From positions 620,001 to 684,000 of the forward strand of contig NZ_CP061298.1 in assembly GCF_018687595.1 (NCBI RefSeq): a stretch of DNA of 64,000 bases, read 5' to 3'. The DNA is from Polynucleobacter paludilacus. GTDB taxonomy: Bacteria > Pseudomonadota > Gammaproteobacteria > Burkholderiales > Burkholderiaceae. A program made the translations under genes and the position numbers. Shown piece by piece: positions 1-9,209 of the stretch. Every line of letters begins with the position of its first letter. Within the stretch, counting starts at the first letter, position 1. Below the pieces are notes generated by a model. The model saw only the letters and a list, made by a program, of their open reading frames with translations, ran no database searches and had not been told where the DNA came from.

Positions 1-50
1 GTCTGGGCTGCTTAAACACACAAATCGATTCATTGCTAAACTCTCGCATC

Positions 51-836
51 ATGATGAAATTTAGCCGTTTTCTTCCTCAATGTGTAGTTTGCTTGATGGC
101 TTTGCTGCCATTAGTCAGCTATGCCGTATTACAAGATGAGATTCAGGTCTATGACGATGAGATTAATGCCAAGGGCGAGCAAAGTCTCGAGCTACATGTC
201 AACAATACCCCCAATGGTTTAGTAACGCAGAGTTACCCAGGTGAGGTAATGAATAATCACAATACTCGCATTACTCCTGAATATGCTTATGGCTTAGGCC
301 ATGATTTAGAGGCAGGCTTTTATATCAACTCTGTCGTGAGTGGCGGTACATGGAACTATGCTGGCTCCAAAGTCAGAATGAAATACCTGCCCATCATGGA
401 AGACAAAGGCTATCCCTTTTTTGCTGGCGTTAACGTAGAGCTCTCGAATACTCTGCCGCAGTATGAACAGTCGCGCTATAACGGTGAAGCCCGTTTCATC
501 TTAGGTAAGCATGTCGATAAATGGCTATTTGTGATTAACCCGATATTTGATCAACAGCTCTCACAGCCTTATGTTCATCAAGCGCCCGACTTCAATACAG
601 CGATTCGGGTCTCGCGAGAGGTGGCGCCGGATTGGGCGGTGGGTACCGAGTTTTATTCCAATTACAACCAAATTGGTAGCGGTCCAATTGCTAATCCCAA
701 TACCCAGCAGTTAGTATTTCTCAAAGTCTATTGTGATGCTGGACCTTTACCTTTTCAGGCGGGGGTTGGTAGAGGCTTTACCAACAGTAGCGATACTTGG
801 ACTGTTATGACGATTCTGTCGATTCCACTGCCATAA
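51..836 (+). CDS. exported outer-membrane beta-barrel-like protein
   Basis: A 261-residue protein of unknown function. The N-terminus is a clear signal peptide (basic MMKFSR, a hydrophobic stretch, cleavage probably after SYA near residue 25). The mature part has alternating aromatic/polar strands and ends in a short hydrophobic strand, as expected for a small outer-membrane beta-barrel. The frame opens at a TTG at 33, but the ATG at 51 gives a normal signal peptide and is preferred. The SemiSWEET gene starts 2 nt after its stop, so the two are probably co-transcribed. No specific substrate can be assigned. Confidence 0.6.
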   Translation: MMKFSRFLPQCVVCLMALLPLVSYAVLQDEIQVYDDEINAKGEQSLELHVNNTPNGLVTQSYPGEVMNNHNTRITPEYAYGLGHDLEAGFYINSVVSGGTWNYAGSKVRMKYLPIMEDKGYPFFAGVNVELSNTLPQYEQSRYNGEARFILGKHVDKWLFVINPIFDQQLSQPYVHQAPDFNTAIRVSREVAPDWAVGTEFYSNYNQIGSGPIANPNTQQLVFLKVYCDAGPLPFQAGVGRGFTNSSDTWTVMTILSIPLP

Positions 837-838
837 AC

Positions 839-1111
839 ATGCAATTAGCAGCCTACCAAATAGAATGGATTGGCTACTTAGCTGCTTTTTTAACCACCTG
901 TGCCTTTATTCCACAAGCGGTTCAGTCCTGGAGGACGCGCGACCTTTCTGGGATTTCTTTGGGGATGTATTCCTTATTTACCCTGGGAGTGGGGCTTTGG
1001 CTCGTTTATGGTCTGATTATTGAGAAGTGGCCCTTGATTCTGGCTAATGCGATTACATTAGTCTTGGCGCTCAGTATTTTGGTTTTAAAGCTAGGTTATT
1101 TGCGTAAATGA
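839..1111 (+). CDS. SemiSWEET / PQ-loop family small transporter
   Basis: A 90-residue protein with three predicted membrane helices and a PQ-loop (FIPQAVQSWRTRD, about residues 22-34). This is the size of bacterial SemiSWEETs, which dimerise to form a small sugar or metabolite transporter in the inner membrane. The frame is open from 797 inside the preceding gene, but the ATG at 839 gives the canonical N-terminus. The actual substrate is unknown. Confidence 0.8.
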   Translation: MQLAAYQIEWIGYLAAFLTTCAFIPQAVQSWRTRDLSGISLGMYSLFTLGVGLWLVYGLIIEKWPLILANAITLVLALSILVLKLGYLRK

Positions 1112-1164
1112 GCCCAAAAAGCGCATTTCACAATCCCGTCAATTATCTGCGCTAGAATAATCTC

Positions 1165-1323
1165 ATGTATATGTTTCTGCCATTTCTCACAGCTTTCTTG
1201 GGCCTGCTACTGGCCTGGTTTGAGAAACGTTTTGCTGCTTTGATTTTCCTGGCAATTACCGTCCTCATACTCATGTACTGGTTCCACTATCACGCAACTG
1301 ACGCTCTGAATATTAGCCTGTGA
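1165..1323 (+). CDS. DUF5993-type small membrane protein
   Basis: A 52-residue ORF starting MYMFLPFLTA with two hydrophobic helices split by a short charged turn (FEKRF, about residues 19-23). Its stop TGA overlaps the GTG start of the dsbB-like gene (GTGA), so the two are translationally coupled. A small DUF5993 protein upstream of a DsbB-family protein is an arrangement I recall from betaproteobacteria. A role with the disulfide-forming enzyme is inferred from context only. Confidence 0.65.
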   Translation: MYMFLPFLTAFLGLLLAWFEKRFAALIFLAITVLILMYWFHYHATDALNISL

Positions 1324-1883
1324 GTAAATCGAACTTACCTTCGCTCTCTTTATTAGGCAATCAGCTTTCGCTGCTGGCGATCGTTGGCATTCTGTCTTAT
1401 GCCTTTGTAGACCAGCTCTACTTTGGTGAATTGCCTTGCCCACTCTGTCTGATGCAGCGTATGGGCTTTGTGTTGATGGGATTTGCAATTGTGCTGAATC
1501 TGCGCTTTGGTGCGCATTCCTCTCATTACGGTTGGGCCATCTTTAGCGGCTTAGTTGGCATGATGATTTCATTGCGCCAAATTTTCTTACACATTGCGCC
1601 AGGTGACCCTGGTTATGGCAGTCCTTTCCTGGGCCTGCATTTTTACACCTGGGCTTTCGTTGGTGCCTTAGGCTTATTAGGTGGGCAAGCTATTTTGCTC
1701 ATGTTGCCCAATGGAGAAGTGCGCTCCCGTTCATGGTTTAGCAATCTCCTGGTTGCCCTCTTTATCCTGCTCGTTTTTGCTAATCTCACTTCCACTTTAG
1801 CTGAGTGCGGTTTTGGTCCTTGCGCAGATAATCCAGTCAACTATGACGGTTTGACTTTGCTGCGTTTCCGCTTCGGTTTCTAA
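1320..1883 (+). CDS. dsbB: disulfide bond formation protein B (DsbB family)
   Basis: A 187-residue inner-membrane protein with four to five predicted helices. DsbB re-oxidises periplasmic DsbA and passes electrons to quinones. The first redox pair is visible as CPLC in LPCPLCLMQRMGF (about residue 40). A C-terminal pair in AECGFGPC lies near residue 163, further C-terminal than in E. coli DsbB, so the second pair is arranged differently. The start is a GTG overlapping the stop of the DUF5993 gene. A Bug-type binding protein follows after 7 nt. Confidence 0.8.
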   Translation: MSKSNLPSLSLLGNQLSLLAIVGILSYAFVDQLYFGELPCPLCLMQRMGFVLMGFAIVLNLRFGAHSSHYGWAIFSGLVGMMISLRQIFLHIAPGDPGYGSPFLGLHFYTWAFVGALGLLGGQAILLMLPNGEVRSRSWFSNLLVALFILLVFANLTSTLAECGFGPCADNPVNYDGLTLLRFRFGF

Positions 1884-1890
1884 ATCCCCG

Positions 1891-2874
1891 ATGCATTACC
1901 TGATCAGGGCTTTCAAAAGCCTGTGTATCCTTTTCTGTTTTTCGTTTCTGATTACCAACGCACACGCGGCAAGTTGGCCTAAAAATCCCATCCGCATCAT
2001 AGTGACCTTCACCCCAGGTGGCGCGCCCGATATCTTGGCAAGGGTGCTGGCGCAAAGTTGGCAAAAATCCTTAGATGTCCCAGTGTTGGTTGAGAACAAG
2101 CCGGGCTATGGCGGTAATATCGGCGCAGAGTTGGTCGCTAAAAGCGAGGCTGATGGCTATACCTTGCTGATTGGTACGGTGGGCATTCATGCGATTAATG
2201 GCGCTCTATACGAGAAGATGGCTTTTGATCCCATTAAAGACTTCACGCCGATTAGTTTTCTGGCCAGCACTCCAAATGTGTTGATTGTGAATAAACGGCT
2301 TGGCATCACTAATCTGCACCAACTGATTGAGTACGCCAAAGCCAATCCCAATCAACTCACTTATGGTTCTTCAGGAACCGGTACTTCATTGCATATGTCC
2401 GGAGAGCTCTTGCAAGAGATGGCAGGTATACAGATTCGACATATCCCATACAAGGGTAGAGCGCAATCCTTGCCTGATTTAGTCAGCGGCAGAATATCGC
2501 TGCTCTTTGATAATTTGTCCTCTTCTTTGCCCTTAATCCAATCGGGGGATGTTGTAGCTCTGGGCGTCACTACCTTAAAGCGCTCGCCCGCCGCACCTGA
2601 AATTCCCACGCTAGCTGAACAGGGCTTGCCAGGTTTTGAGGCAACTTCTTGGTTTTGCCTCATGGCCCCAGCCAATCTTCCACCAGCTTTAGTAAAGCGC
2701 CTTAATACTCTGACGCGCAATACCCTAAATCAACCTGAAGTCAGGCAAAAGCTCCTTGCGAGCGCATTAGAGCCTGCGCCGAGCAGCCCCCAAGATTTAA
2801 CAAAATTGATTCAGTCCGAGTCGGCTAAATGGGGAAGGCTGGTGCAAAAGGCGGGCCTTAAATCAGAGCCCTAA
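1891..2874 (+). CDS. Bug-family tripartite tricarboxylate transporter substrate-binding protein
   Basis: A 327-residue periplasmic binding protein with a signal peptide ending near NAHAA. Bug hallmarks are present: the N-terminal WPKNPIRIIVTFTPGGAPDILAR region, ENKPGYGGNIGAE near residue 70, and a central GTSLHMSGEL segment. The family captures carboxylates or other small organic anions for TctAB-type permeases. No tctA or tctB is adjacent, so it is an orphan receptor, as is common in Burkholderiales. It starts 7 nt after dsbB without an obvious ribosome binding site. Confidence 0.85.
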   Translation: MHYLIRAFKSLCILFCFSFLITNAHAASWPKNPIRIIVTFTPGGAPDILARVLAQSWQKSLDVPVLVENKPGYGGNIGAELVAKSEADGYTLLIGTVGIHAINGALYEKMAFDPIKDFTPISFLASTPNVLIVNKRLGITNLHQLIEYAKANPNQLTYGSSGTGTSLHMSGELLQEMAGIQIRHIPYKGRAQSLPDLVSGRISLLFDNLSSSLPLIQSGDVVALGVTTLKRSPAAPEIPTLAEQGLPGFEATSWFCLMAPANLPPALVKRLNTLTRNTLNQPEVRQKLLASALEPAPSSPQDLTKLIQSESAKWGRLVQKAGLKSEP

Positions 2875-3010
2875 GGACCTACAAAATAATTCCAAAAAGA
2901 CCTTTTTTCTTGTCAGCTTGAATGGATTTGAGGCGTTAATAGGGTAAGGGCTTAAAAAGCCCAGGGGTAGTAAGATAATGATACAGAGACCAAAAAATAA
3001 GGGGTCCATC

Positions 3011-3445
3011 ATGAAACAGATTCAACCATTTCTTGCGCTAGGCGCATCCATCGCTTTGCTTGTTATATCTCCGCTATCCCTTGCTCATGGCGGTTCTTAT
3101 GTGGGCTGGAATGTCTCAGTCGGCAGTGGCTATCGTCCGGCAGCCTATGGCCCCGGTTGGGGTGGATGGGGTCCAGGTTGGCGAGGTAATTGGGCATATG
3201 GCGGACCGTATTATGGCTACCCATATGGTGGCTACTATGGGCCACCAGTAGTCTATGCTCCGCCTGCAGTAGCTTATGCTCAGCCTGCTGAACCGATGGT
3301 GCTCGCAGCTCAACCTCAGCCTCCGGTTTGGTATTTCTGCCCAAGTAGTGGCAAGTATTTTCCTTACGCACAAGAGTGTGCAACGGGTTGGCAGACTCAT
3401 CCCGCAATGCCACCCACTGGCAAAGTGACTACACAGCAAAACTAA
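3011..3445 (+). CDS. Gly/Tyr/Pro-rich exported protein
   Basis: A 144-residue exported protein. The frame is open from 2978, but the ATG at 3011 follows AAGGGG at good distance and begins a signal peptide ending near SLAHG. The middle (about residues 35-85) is low-complexity Gly/Trp/Tyr/Pro sequence. The C-terminus holds a compact WYFCPSSGKYFPYAQEC...W domain with two cysteines, a type I recall from many betaproteobacterial exported proteins. A GGGCTT/AAGCCC hairpin (2948-2962) and a GATAAT-like -10 (2974-2979) lie upstream. Function unknown. Confidence 0.6.
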   Translation: MKQIQPFLALGASIALLVISPLSLAHGGSYVGWNVSVGSGYRPAAYGPGWGGWGPGWRGNWAYGGPYYGYPYGGYYGPPVVYAPPAVAYAQPAEPMVLAAQPQPPVWYFCPSSGKYFPYAQECATGWQTHPAMPPTGKVTTQQN

Positions 3446-3484
3446 ATAGCAAACCCATTCAGCATATTGTTAGAAAGATTTAGC

Positions 3485-3913
3485 ATGAAACGCATTATCT
3501 TATCGCTTGCGATGACGAGCATTTTGGCTGCATGTACTTCAGCGCCTACCGGGCCAACCGTAGCAATCATGCCCCGCGAGGGCAAGCCATTTGAAGTATT
3601 TCAGGCTGAAGATCAGCAGTGTCGTCTGTATGCCACCAATTCTGTAAAGGATACTTCAGACGCTGCCCTTAAAGAGGGTGTGACTAGTGCGGCTGTCGGC
3701 GCAGCTTTGGGTGCTGCGGCGGGTCTGGTGATCGGCGGCGGAAGTCATACTAACGTTGGAACTGGTGCTGGTGTCGGCATGCTCGGCGGCGCTGGTCTAG
3801 GTGCGATGAACGCCTCGGGTAAACAGAACCAAGCCCAAGAGCAATACAACATTGCTTATCAACAGTGCATGTACGCTAAGGGCAATCAAGTGCCTAGCTA
3901 TAAATCACACTAA
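3485..3913 (+). CDS. glycine-zipper lipoprotein
   Basis: A 142-residue protein that starts MKRIILSLAMTS and carries a lipobox ILAAC, so it should be lipidated at about Cys17. A glycine/alanine-rich helix pair at about residues 65-105 (AAVGAALGAAAGLVIGGG and GAGVGMLGGAGLGAM) is typical of glycine-zipper membrane-associated proteins. The longer frame starting at 3467 would bury the signal, so the ATG at 3485 is chosen. It probably sits in the outer-membrane inner leaflet. Exact role unknown. Confidence 0.7.
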   Translation: MKRIILSLAMTSILAACTSAPTGPTVAIMPREGKPFEVFQAEDQQCRLYATNSVKDTSDAALKEGVTSAAVGAALGAAAGLVIGGGSHTNVGTGAGVGMLGGAGLGAMNASGKQNQAQEQYNIAYQQCMYAKGNQVPSYKSH

Positions 3914-3933
3914 TTGAGTTTCAAACCTCAGCA

Positions 3934-5325
3934 CTAGACTTCAAGCTGCGGATGCGTTCTTTCATAGCGCGCTGCCGTTTTTCTGAAGAGGTAGAGCAAG
4001 AGACAGGCAGCTAAGCCCAGGCTCATGCTATTAGCGGCCCAAAAGCCATTCGCACCCTGTAAGAAGTAGGGGATGTTGCCGAAGATATTAAAGCCCATCA
4101 TGTAACCGCCACCCAAGCCGACTCCCCATAGTGAGCCTGCATAAATCAGCATGGGCCAGAAAGCAATCCGGTAAGCACGCAGGATAAATGCAGCAGTCAC
4201 CTGCAAAGCATCAAACATTTGATAGAAAGCAATAAATAAAAAGAGTGGGATGGAGAAAACCTTCACTGCTTCAGGAGGGTTATATAAGTCTAGTAACTCA
4301 AGCTGGAAAGCCCATACCGCAATACCAATCGTGATGCATAGGGTGCTGGTAAAAAAGACCGATGACCAACCAATCTCCTCGGCACGTTCTGGTCGATTGG
4401 CGCCGATTGATTGAGATACCAGAGTCATGGTCGCAATCGAGAGCGAGAGGGGAACCATATACATCACGGTACCCATATTGGCGATGATTTGGTGACCTGC
4501 CAATGCGGTGGTTCCAAGACGCGCAATAAACAATGACATAAAAGTAAATGAAGTTACCTCAATGAGGTAGCTAAAACCAATTGGGGCACCTAATTTAAGT
4601 AGGGTCCAGATGCGGTGAAGGTCAGGCTTGCTAAAGCGACTAAAGATTGCAAAGGGGCGATAAAAGCGATTGAACAGAACATAGCTCAAGGTCAGTAGTA
4701 CCCAAAACCAATTGACGATTACAGTCGCAATCGCACAACCTGGGCCACCCATCGCAGCAATGCCTAAGCCACCGTAGATAAAGAGGAGGTTCAGGGGAAG
4801 CTTCAGTCCCAAGCCAATAATCTGAATGACGGTAATCACGGCCGGCCTGGAGATGGCATTATGCAAAGCCATCAAGACTCGCATGCCCATGCTGGCCGGT
4901 AAACCCAGCGCCAGAATACTGAGATAGAGGCGGGCTTTATCTTCAATCTCAGGGTTAATATGCGAAATGCTCAAGAGGGCATCAGCATGAGTCAGAATGA
5001 GGCAGCCCACAATCGATAAGACGATTGCAAGCCAGGTCGCCTGTCTTACTTCCTCACCAATTTCACTGAATCGTTTAGCGCCAAAGAGTTGTCCTGCAAT
5101 AGGGGCCAAGGCAGATACAACCCCAGTCAGACCAACATAGATGCTGATAAAAATGGCTGAGGCCATGGCTAAGGCAGCAAGGTCAGCAGCAGAGTAGCGC
5201 GCTGTCATTGCAGTATCTAAGACACCAAAGGCAATGACTGCCAACTGTCCCAGCAAAATGGGGCCAGCAAGTTTGAGTAGGGCGGGGATATCCTCGCGTA
5301 AACGCGATAACTTAAAGTGAATCAC
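3934..5325 (-). CDS. MATE family efflux transporter (NorM-like)
   Basis: A 463-residue integral membrane protein with about 12 helices in two homologous halves. MATE-type segments include KLAGPILLGQLAVIAFGVLDTAMTA near the N-terminus and GHQIIANMGTVMYMVPLSLSIATMTLVSQSIGA in the second half. MATE pumps export cationic drugs or metabolites by Na+ or H+ antiport. It starts 3 nt downstream of the glycosyltransferase stop and is probably in the same operon. The substrate cannot be read from the sequence. Confidence 0.85.
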   Translation of the reverse strand: MIHFKLSRLREDIPALLKLAGPILLGQLAVIAFGVLDTAMTARYSAADLAALAMASAIFISIYVGLTGVVSALAPIAGQLFGAKRFSEIGEEVRQATWLAIVLSIVGCLILTHADALLSISHINPEIEDKARLYLSILALGLPASMGMRVLMALHNAISRPAVITVIQIIGLGLKLPLNLLFIYGGLGIAAMGGPGCAIATVIVNWFWVLLTLSYVLFNRFYRPFAIFSRFSKPDLHRIWTLLKLGAPIGFSYLIEVTSFTFMSLFIARLGTTALAGHQIIANMGTVMYMVPLSLSIATMTLVSQSIGANRPERAEEIGWSSVFFTSTLCITIGIAVWAFQLELLDLYNPPEAVKVFSIPLFLFIAFYQMFDALQVTAAFILRAYRIAFWPMLIYAGSLWGVGLGGGYMMGFNIFGNIPYFLQGANGFWAANSMSLGLAACLLLYLFRKTAARYERTHPQLEV

Positions 5326-5328
5326 GGA

Positions 5329-7047
5329 TTATTTCGGGCTAACTTCGTAAAGGCGCAGACGCTCGTCGCGGTCAGCAGCACGACGATCTTCCCAAATTAA
5401 GATTAATTTCTTGTCATTCAGGTTAGCAAAAGCCTGGGCCTCGGATTGGCTGTGGGTCAGCATCCAAGGGCAATTGGGATCATCACGTAAATTGAGTTTT
5501 GTGAAGTAATCAAATGAAGCCAGTTGTGAGAGACCGAGGCTACTGGTATTGACGCAACCAGAATGCAATGAAACCACTTGAGAAAGGCGCGCAGCTACAT
5601 AGCGATAGGTTTTAGCGTAATCAATCGTGGGCAACCACAAGGTCATCAACAAAACCCACATCAAAGTCGTGCCAGAAGCCGAGATGATGAGGCAGCGCCA
5701 AATTTCCTTGGGAGCGCGTGAAGTTCTCCAGCGCACAATCGCCAGCCAAAGACCCGTAATCACAACCGCAATCACAAAGGCCAGCCAATTCAATTGAGCC
5801 TGAAAGCCGGGCAATAAGCGCGCGAAATTGGCAGCAGTGCTCTCTGGGTAGCCAGTCACCTTAGCAAACCAAATTACCCAAACCGCAATCGCAATCACTG
5901 TGAAACTCAGCATCGCAAACCAATCAATAAAACTGATTAAGTTGCGCTTGAGAATCGGCAGGCTAAAGGCAGCAATGATTGCAAGACTCGGAGTCAGAAT
6001 CATCAAGTCGTGCTCATTGGCTTCAACTCGAAATAAGACATAAATGAGAGAGCCGATAAACAAACTCAGTGGAATGGCCAGATGGGGTGCACGCCAAGCG
6101 CCTGCTGATTTATTGCTACCCCAATGCGCAAGAGAGATTGCAGCTAGAGGCCACAATGGCCACGCATAGACCCAAAAGTTCACACTCAAAAAACCAATTG
6201 AGTCGAGAGAGACAGTCGAGCGCATCACTGGCATATTGCGCCAACCGACTTCAGCGACATGGCGCAGCTCTGGTGAGAGATCAAACCCATACCAAAGGGC
6301 GGGCCAAATCGCAAACCCAATGAGTCCCATTACAGTACTGGTGAGGGTCCAGCGCAAACGCAACTTGGCATTGCTAGCTGAAACAGCAATGATGGTGGAG
6401 CTGACCATGATGAGGCTGAGGGTTAAATTGCTCGACAAAATCACAATCATTAAGCCTAGGCCAGTCCACAAACCTCCTTGCCATGGTTTATCGAGACCGC
6501 GCACAGTACCGTAGAGGACTAGGCCAATACCCATCAGTTGCGCCATCATCGGCGTGGTTTCATGAGCGTTCTGCGCTAGACCAATACAGGCTAAGAAGAT
6601 AAGTAATGCACCATCAGCCAAGGTCATGCCATAGCTCTTGCGATCGGGTTGACCACCAACTGCTAAAGCCATCGGTTGTACTTCGGGGCGACGACCTAAA
6701 AGATAAGTGGCATACCAAATGGCAACTGCAGTTGCAAAGAAGCAAATCGCTGAATACAGACGGGCGGCATTAGCAGCGCCAATCCAAGGGCCAAAAAGAT
6801 GAATGAGTGTGCCGCCTAACCAATACGGAAAAGGTGCACCCAGTGAAAGCTCACGGCCAGCTAAGTGGGGAACAATCCAGTCGAGCGTATTGCCCCTGAA
6901 TAAGGTCCACATTCCACCAAAGCCAATGGCATCTTCGTTCTTCCAAGGGTCCCGAAAGAATAGACCAGCAAAACCATAGACCAAGGTCAGCGCAAAAATC
7001 ACGATGCGCGGAATGGAGCGGGTGGCGGCGGCGGTAAGTTTAACCAT
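5329..7047 (-). CDS. ArnT/PMT-like membrane glycosyltransferase
   Basis: A 572-residue protein with about 11-13 predicted membrane helices and a soluble C-terminal periplasmic tail of about 90 residues. The first periplasmic loop contains the acidic pair in RDPWKNEDA (about residues 32-40), where GT39/GT83 enzymes keep their catalytic acid. Such enzymes transfer sugars from a polyprenyl carrier to lipid A, protein or cell-wall glycans. It is the first gene of a two-gene unit with the MATE exporter. Acceptor and sugar are unknown. Confidence 0.7.
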   Translation of the reverse strand: MVKLTAAATRSIPRIVIFALTLVYGFAGLFFRDPWKNEDAIGFGGMWTLFRGNTLDWIVPHLAGRELSLGAPFPYWLGGTLIHLFGPWIGAANAARLYSAICFFATAVAIWYATYLLGRRPEVQPMALAVGGQPDRKSYGMTLADGALLIFLACIGLAQNAHETTPMMAQLMGIGLVLYGTVRGLDKPWQGGLWTGLGLMIVILSSNLTLSLIMVSSTIIAVSASNAKLRLRWTLTSTVMGLIGFAIWPALWYGFDLSPELRHVAEVGWRNMPVMRSTVSLDSIGFLSVNFWVYAWPLWPLAAISLAHWGSNKSAGAWRAPHLAIPLSLFIGSLIYVLFRVEANEHDLMILTPSLAIIAAFSLPILKRNLISFIDWFAMLSFTVIAIAVWVIWFAKVTGYPESTAANFARLLPGFQAQLNWLAFVIAVVITGLWLAIVRWRTSRAPKEIWRCLIISASGTTLMWVLLMTLWLPTIDYAKTYRYVAARLSQVVSLHSGCVNTSSLGLSQLASFDYFTKLNLRDDPNCPWMLTHSQSEAQAFANLNDKKLILIWEDRRAADRDERLRLYEVSPK

Positions 7048-7093
7048 GCGTTAGTGGATAGAGGTGCGCTAAATACACAAAAAGCAAATAAAA

Positions 7094-7113
7094 AAGGCAG
7101 CAAACGCTGCCTT
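7094..7113 (-). terminator. rho-independent terminator after the L31 gene
   Basis: Read on the minus strand, AAGGCAGC-loop GTTT-GCTGCCTT forms an 8-bp stem with a 4-nt loop and runs directly into TTTTTTATTT. It lies between the L31 stop and the glycosyltransferase start. Confidence 0.85.
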
Positions 7114-7145
7114 GATTATCTCGCAAGTATTGAGTACTTGAAGAA

Positions 7146-7505
7146 TTAAGCCTTCTTAGCAGCTGGCTTCTTCGCTGGCTTTTCAGCAGCTTTGGCTTCT
7201 GCAGCAGCCGCTTTCTTCTCAGCAGTCTTTGCGGCGCCATCACCAGATGCTTTAGCAACGGCTTTGGTACCAAACTTCTGACGGAATTTCTCAACACGAC
7301 CTGCGGTATCCATGATTTTCTGGGTGCCGGTGTAGAAAGGATGTGATTCAGAGGAAATCTCGATCTTGGCCAAAGGATATTCCTTGCCATCTTCCCACTT
7401 GATTGTCTCTTTAGTAGACATAGTGGAGCGAGTCTTAAAACTGAAATTGTTTGAAACGTCAACGAAGACGATTTCACGATATTCTGGGTGGATGCCTGGT
7501 TTCAT
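7146..7505 (-). CDS. rpmE2: 50S ribosomal protein L31 type B with extended tail
   Basis: A 119-residue protein. The frame is open from 7544, but [20 protein letters not shown] is the standard type B start, and the ATG at 7505 follows AATAGGAATC. It has no cysteines, so this is the zinc-independent type. The L31 core ends near residue 80 ([10 protein letters not shown]). The last 40 or so residues are an Ala/Lys-rich tail ([20 protein letters not shown]) that most type B L31 proteins lack. I see no Zur box upstream. Confidence 0.9.
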   Translation of the reverse strand: MKPGIHPEYREIVFVDVSNNFSFKTRSTMSTKETIKWEDGKEYPLAKIEISSESHPFYTGTQKIMDTAGRVEKFRQKFGTKAVAKASGDGAAKTAEKKAAAAEAKAAEKPAKKPAAKKA

Positions 7506-7637
7506 AATGATTCCTATTAGCGGGTAGCCGTTTGAGTTAAACAACCCAAATACTTGCCCAAGTTAAAAGCGCTTCTGACAGCAGTAAAGGCGAAATTATG
7601 CCATGAAATCAATCAGAAAGCGCTGTTCCTGAGGTGG

Positions 7638-7662
7638 AAAAAGGGTAAAACAAGCCCTTTTT
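7638..7662 (-). terminator. terminator overlapping the rho stop codon
   Basis: AAAAAGGG (7638-7645) pairs with CCCTTTTT (7655-7662) around a 9-nt loop. On the minus strand the stem ends in a T-rich run just after the rho stop at 7661-7663. The structure is symmetric and could stop transcription from either side. Confidence 0.65.
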
Positions 7663-8923
7663 AGCCACCACGACGCATTAAATCAAAGAATTCACCGTTG
7701 TTTTTAGTCGATTTGAGCTTATCTACGATGAAGTTCATCGCCTCAATATCGTCCATATCGGCCAACAATTTACGCAATACCCAGATCTTCTGGAGGTTCT
7801 CGGCCTTCACCAAGAGCTCTTCACGACGGGTGCCAGACTTATTCAGATTGATCGCTGGGTAAACCCGGCGCTCAGCCAAACGACGCTCAAGGTGGACTTC
7901 CATATTGCCAGTACCTTTGAACTCTTCGTAGATCAAGTCATCCATTCGGCTGCCAGTTTCAATCAGGGCAGTAGCGATGATGGTGAGTGAGCCGCCTTCT
8001 TCAATATTGCGAGCCGCACCAAAGAAACGTTTTGGACGTTGCAAAGCATTGGCATCCACACCACCGGAGAGTACCTTACCTGAGGAGGGCACGACGGTGT
8101 TGTAAGCGCGCGCTAAACGGGTAATCGAATCGAGCAAGATGATCACATCTTTGCCCATCTCTACCAGACGCTTGGCTTTTTCAATCACCATCTCGGCAAC
8201 TTGAACGTGGCGCACTGCAGGCTCATCAAAAGTAGAGGCGACAACTTCACCGCGCACGGAGCGCTGCATTTCGGTCACTTCTTCAGGACGCTCATCAACG
8301 AGCAAGACGATCAAGATCGCATCAGGGTTATTAGCAGAGATCGCATGCGCAATGTGCTGCATCATCACGGTCTTACCAGACTTGGGCGAAGCGACCAAGA
8401 GGCCGCGCTGTCCATAACCGATGGGCGAGATCATATCGATGATGCGGCCAGTAAGGTTTTCTTCTGCCTTGATATCGCGCTCTAAAGAGATCACACGGTT
8501 GGGGTGGAGTGGTGTGAGGTTCTCGAACATGATGCGGTTCTTCAGAGCCTCTGGCGCTAAGCCATTGATCTTATCGACCTTCACTAAAGCAAAGTAACGC
8601 TCACCATCTTTGGGGGTGCGCACTTCGCCTTCAACGCTGTCACCAGTGTGCAAGTTAAAGCGGCGGATCTGCGCAGGCGAGATATAGATATCGTCCGGAG
8701 AAGCCATATAGGAGGCTTCTGGAGAGCGCAAGAAACCAAAGCCATCAGGCAATACCTCTAAGGTGCCATCACCAAAGACAGTCTCGCCAGACTTCGCGCG
8801 TTTCTTGAGAATGGCAAACATCAACTCTTGTTTACGCATCCGTTGGGTATTTTCAATCTCCAGGCTAGCTGCCATTTCAAGCAGGGCGGATACGTGGAGG
8901 ACTTTAAGTTCAGTTAATTGCAT
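7661..8923 (-). CDS. rho: transcription termination factor Rho
   Basis: A 420-residue hexameric RNA-dependent ATPase that ends transcription at C-rich unstructured RNA. The order is standard: N-terminal Rho_N helices (about residues 1-45), cold-shock-like RNA-binding domain with [26 protein letters not shown] (about 57-85), Walker A SPKSGKT near residue 178, Walker [17 protein letters not shown] near 260, and the Q-loop [21 protein letters not shown]. Its length matches the family. It lies downstream of trxA on the same strand, separated by a long C-rich leader. Confidence 0.97.
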   Translation of the reverse strand: MQLTELKVLHVSALLEMAASLEIENTQRMRKQELMFAILKKRAKSGETVFGDGTLEVLPDGFGFLRSPEASYMASPDDIYISPAQIRRFNLHTGDSVEGEVRTPKDGERYFALVKVDKINGLAPEALKNRIMFENLTPLHPNRVISLERDIKAEENLTGRIIDMISPIGYGQRGLLVASPKSGKTVMMQHIAHAISANNPDAILIVLLVDERPEEVTEMQRSVRGEVVASTFDEPAVRHVQVAEMVIEKAKRLVEMGKDVIILLDSITRLARAYNTVVPSSGKVLSGGVDANALQRPKRFFGAARNIEEGGSLTIIATALIETGSRMDDLIYEEFKGTGNMEVHLERRLAERRVYPAINLNKSGTRREELLVKAENLQKIWVLRKLLADMDDIEAMNFIVDKLKSTKNNGEFFDLMRRGG

Positions 8924-9209
8924 AGCGTTCTTCGGGGGTGATAAATGGGGTATTGATAAAAGGAAAGGATTTGGCTTGGGTTTTGTCTAGATGAGATCTG
9001 ACAAGAGCTTGTTACCAGAAAACCAATTTGGGGGATGTGTACTAGAAAGAGATCAAGAAAAGTGGGGGAGGTGAATCAGAAAATCGAAGCACAGATGAGT
9101 GCTGGATTTGTACTATGGAGGAATACTACACCAAAACAGACCTAAAAACACAAAAAGGGTAAAACACCACCATCACAGGCTCAGTCAGAGAGCCTGTGAC
9201 CCGGGATGA
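8924..9209 (-). promoter_or_regulatory. C-rich rho leader between trxA and rho
   Basis: 286 nt without a convincing ORF. As RNA in the rho direction it is pyrimidine-rich with C-rich, G-poor patches such as CACCTCCCCCAC and CACATCCCCC. That is the composition expected of a rut-like region and is consistent with Rho autoregulation known from other bacteria. A 10-bp hairpin (9173-9199) lies at its trxA-proximal end. Confidence 0.45.
9173..9199 (-). terminator. hairpin downstream of trxA
   Basis: TCACAGGCTC (9173-9182) pairs perfectly with GAGCCTGTGA (9190-9199) across a 7-nt loop, 10 nt after the trxA stop. The downstream minus-strand sequence is TGGTGGTGTTTTACCCTTTTT, so the U-tract is displaced. 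It could be a weak terminator or an mRNA 3' stabiliser. Confidence 0.55.

Noticed and set aside
1207-1488. 93-codon minus-strand ORF over DUF5993 and dsbB
   Set aside because: Shadow of two well-supported overlapping plus-strand genes; no ribosome binding site or known motif.
7040-7477. 145-codon minus-strand ORF in another frame of L31
   Set aside because: Arises from the Ala/Lys-rich tail read out of frame; the terminator at 7094-7113 lies within it.
8991-9074. 27-codon ORF in the rho leader (MRSDKSLLPE)
   Set aside because: Plus-strand, very short, no ribosome binding site, and opposite to the rho transcript.
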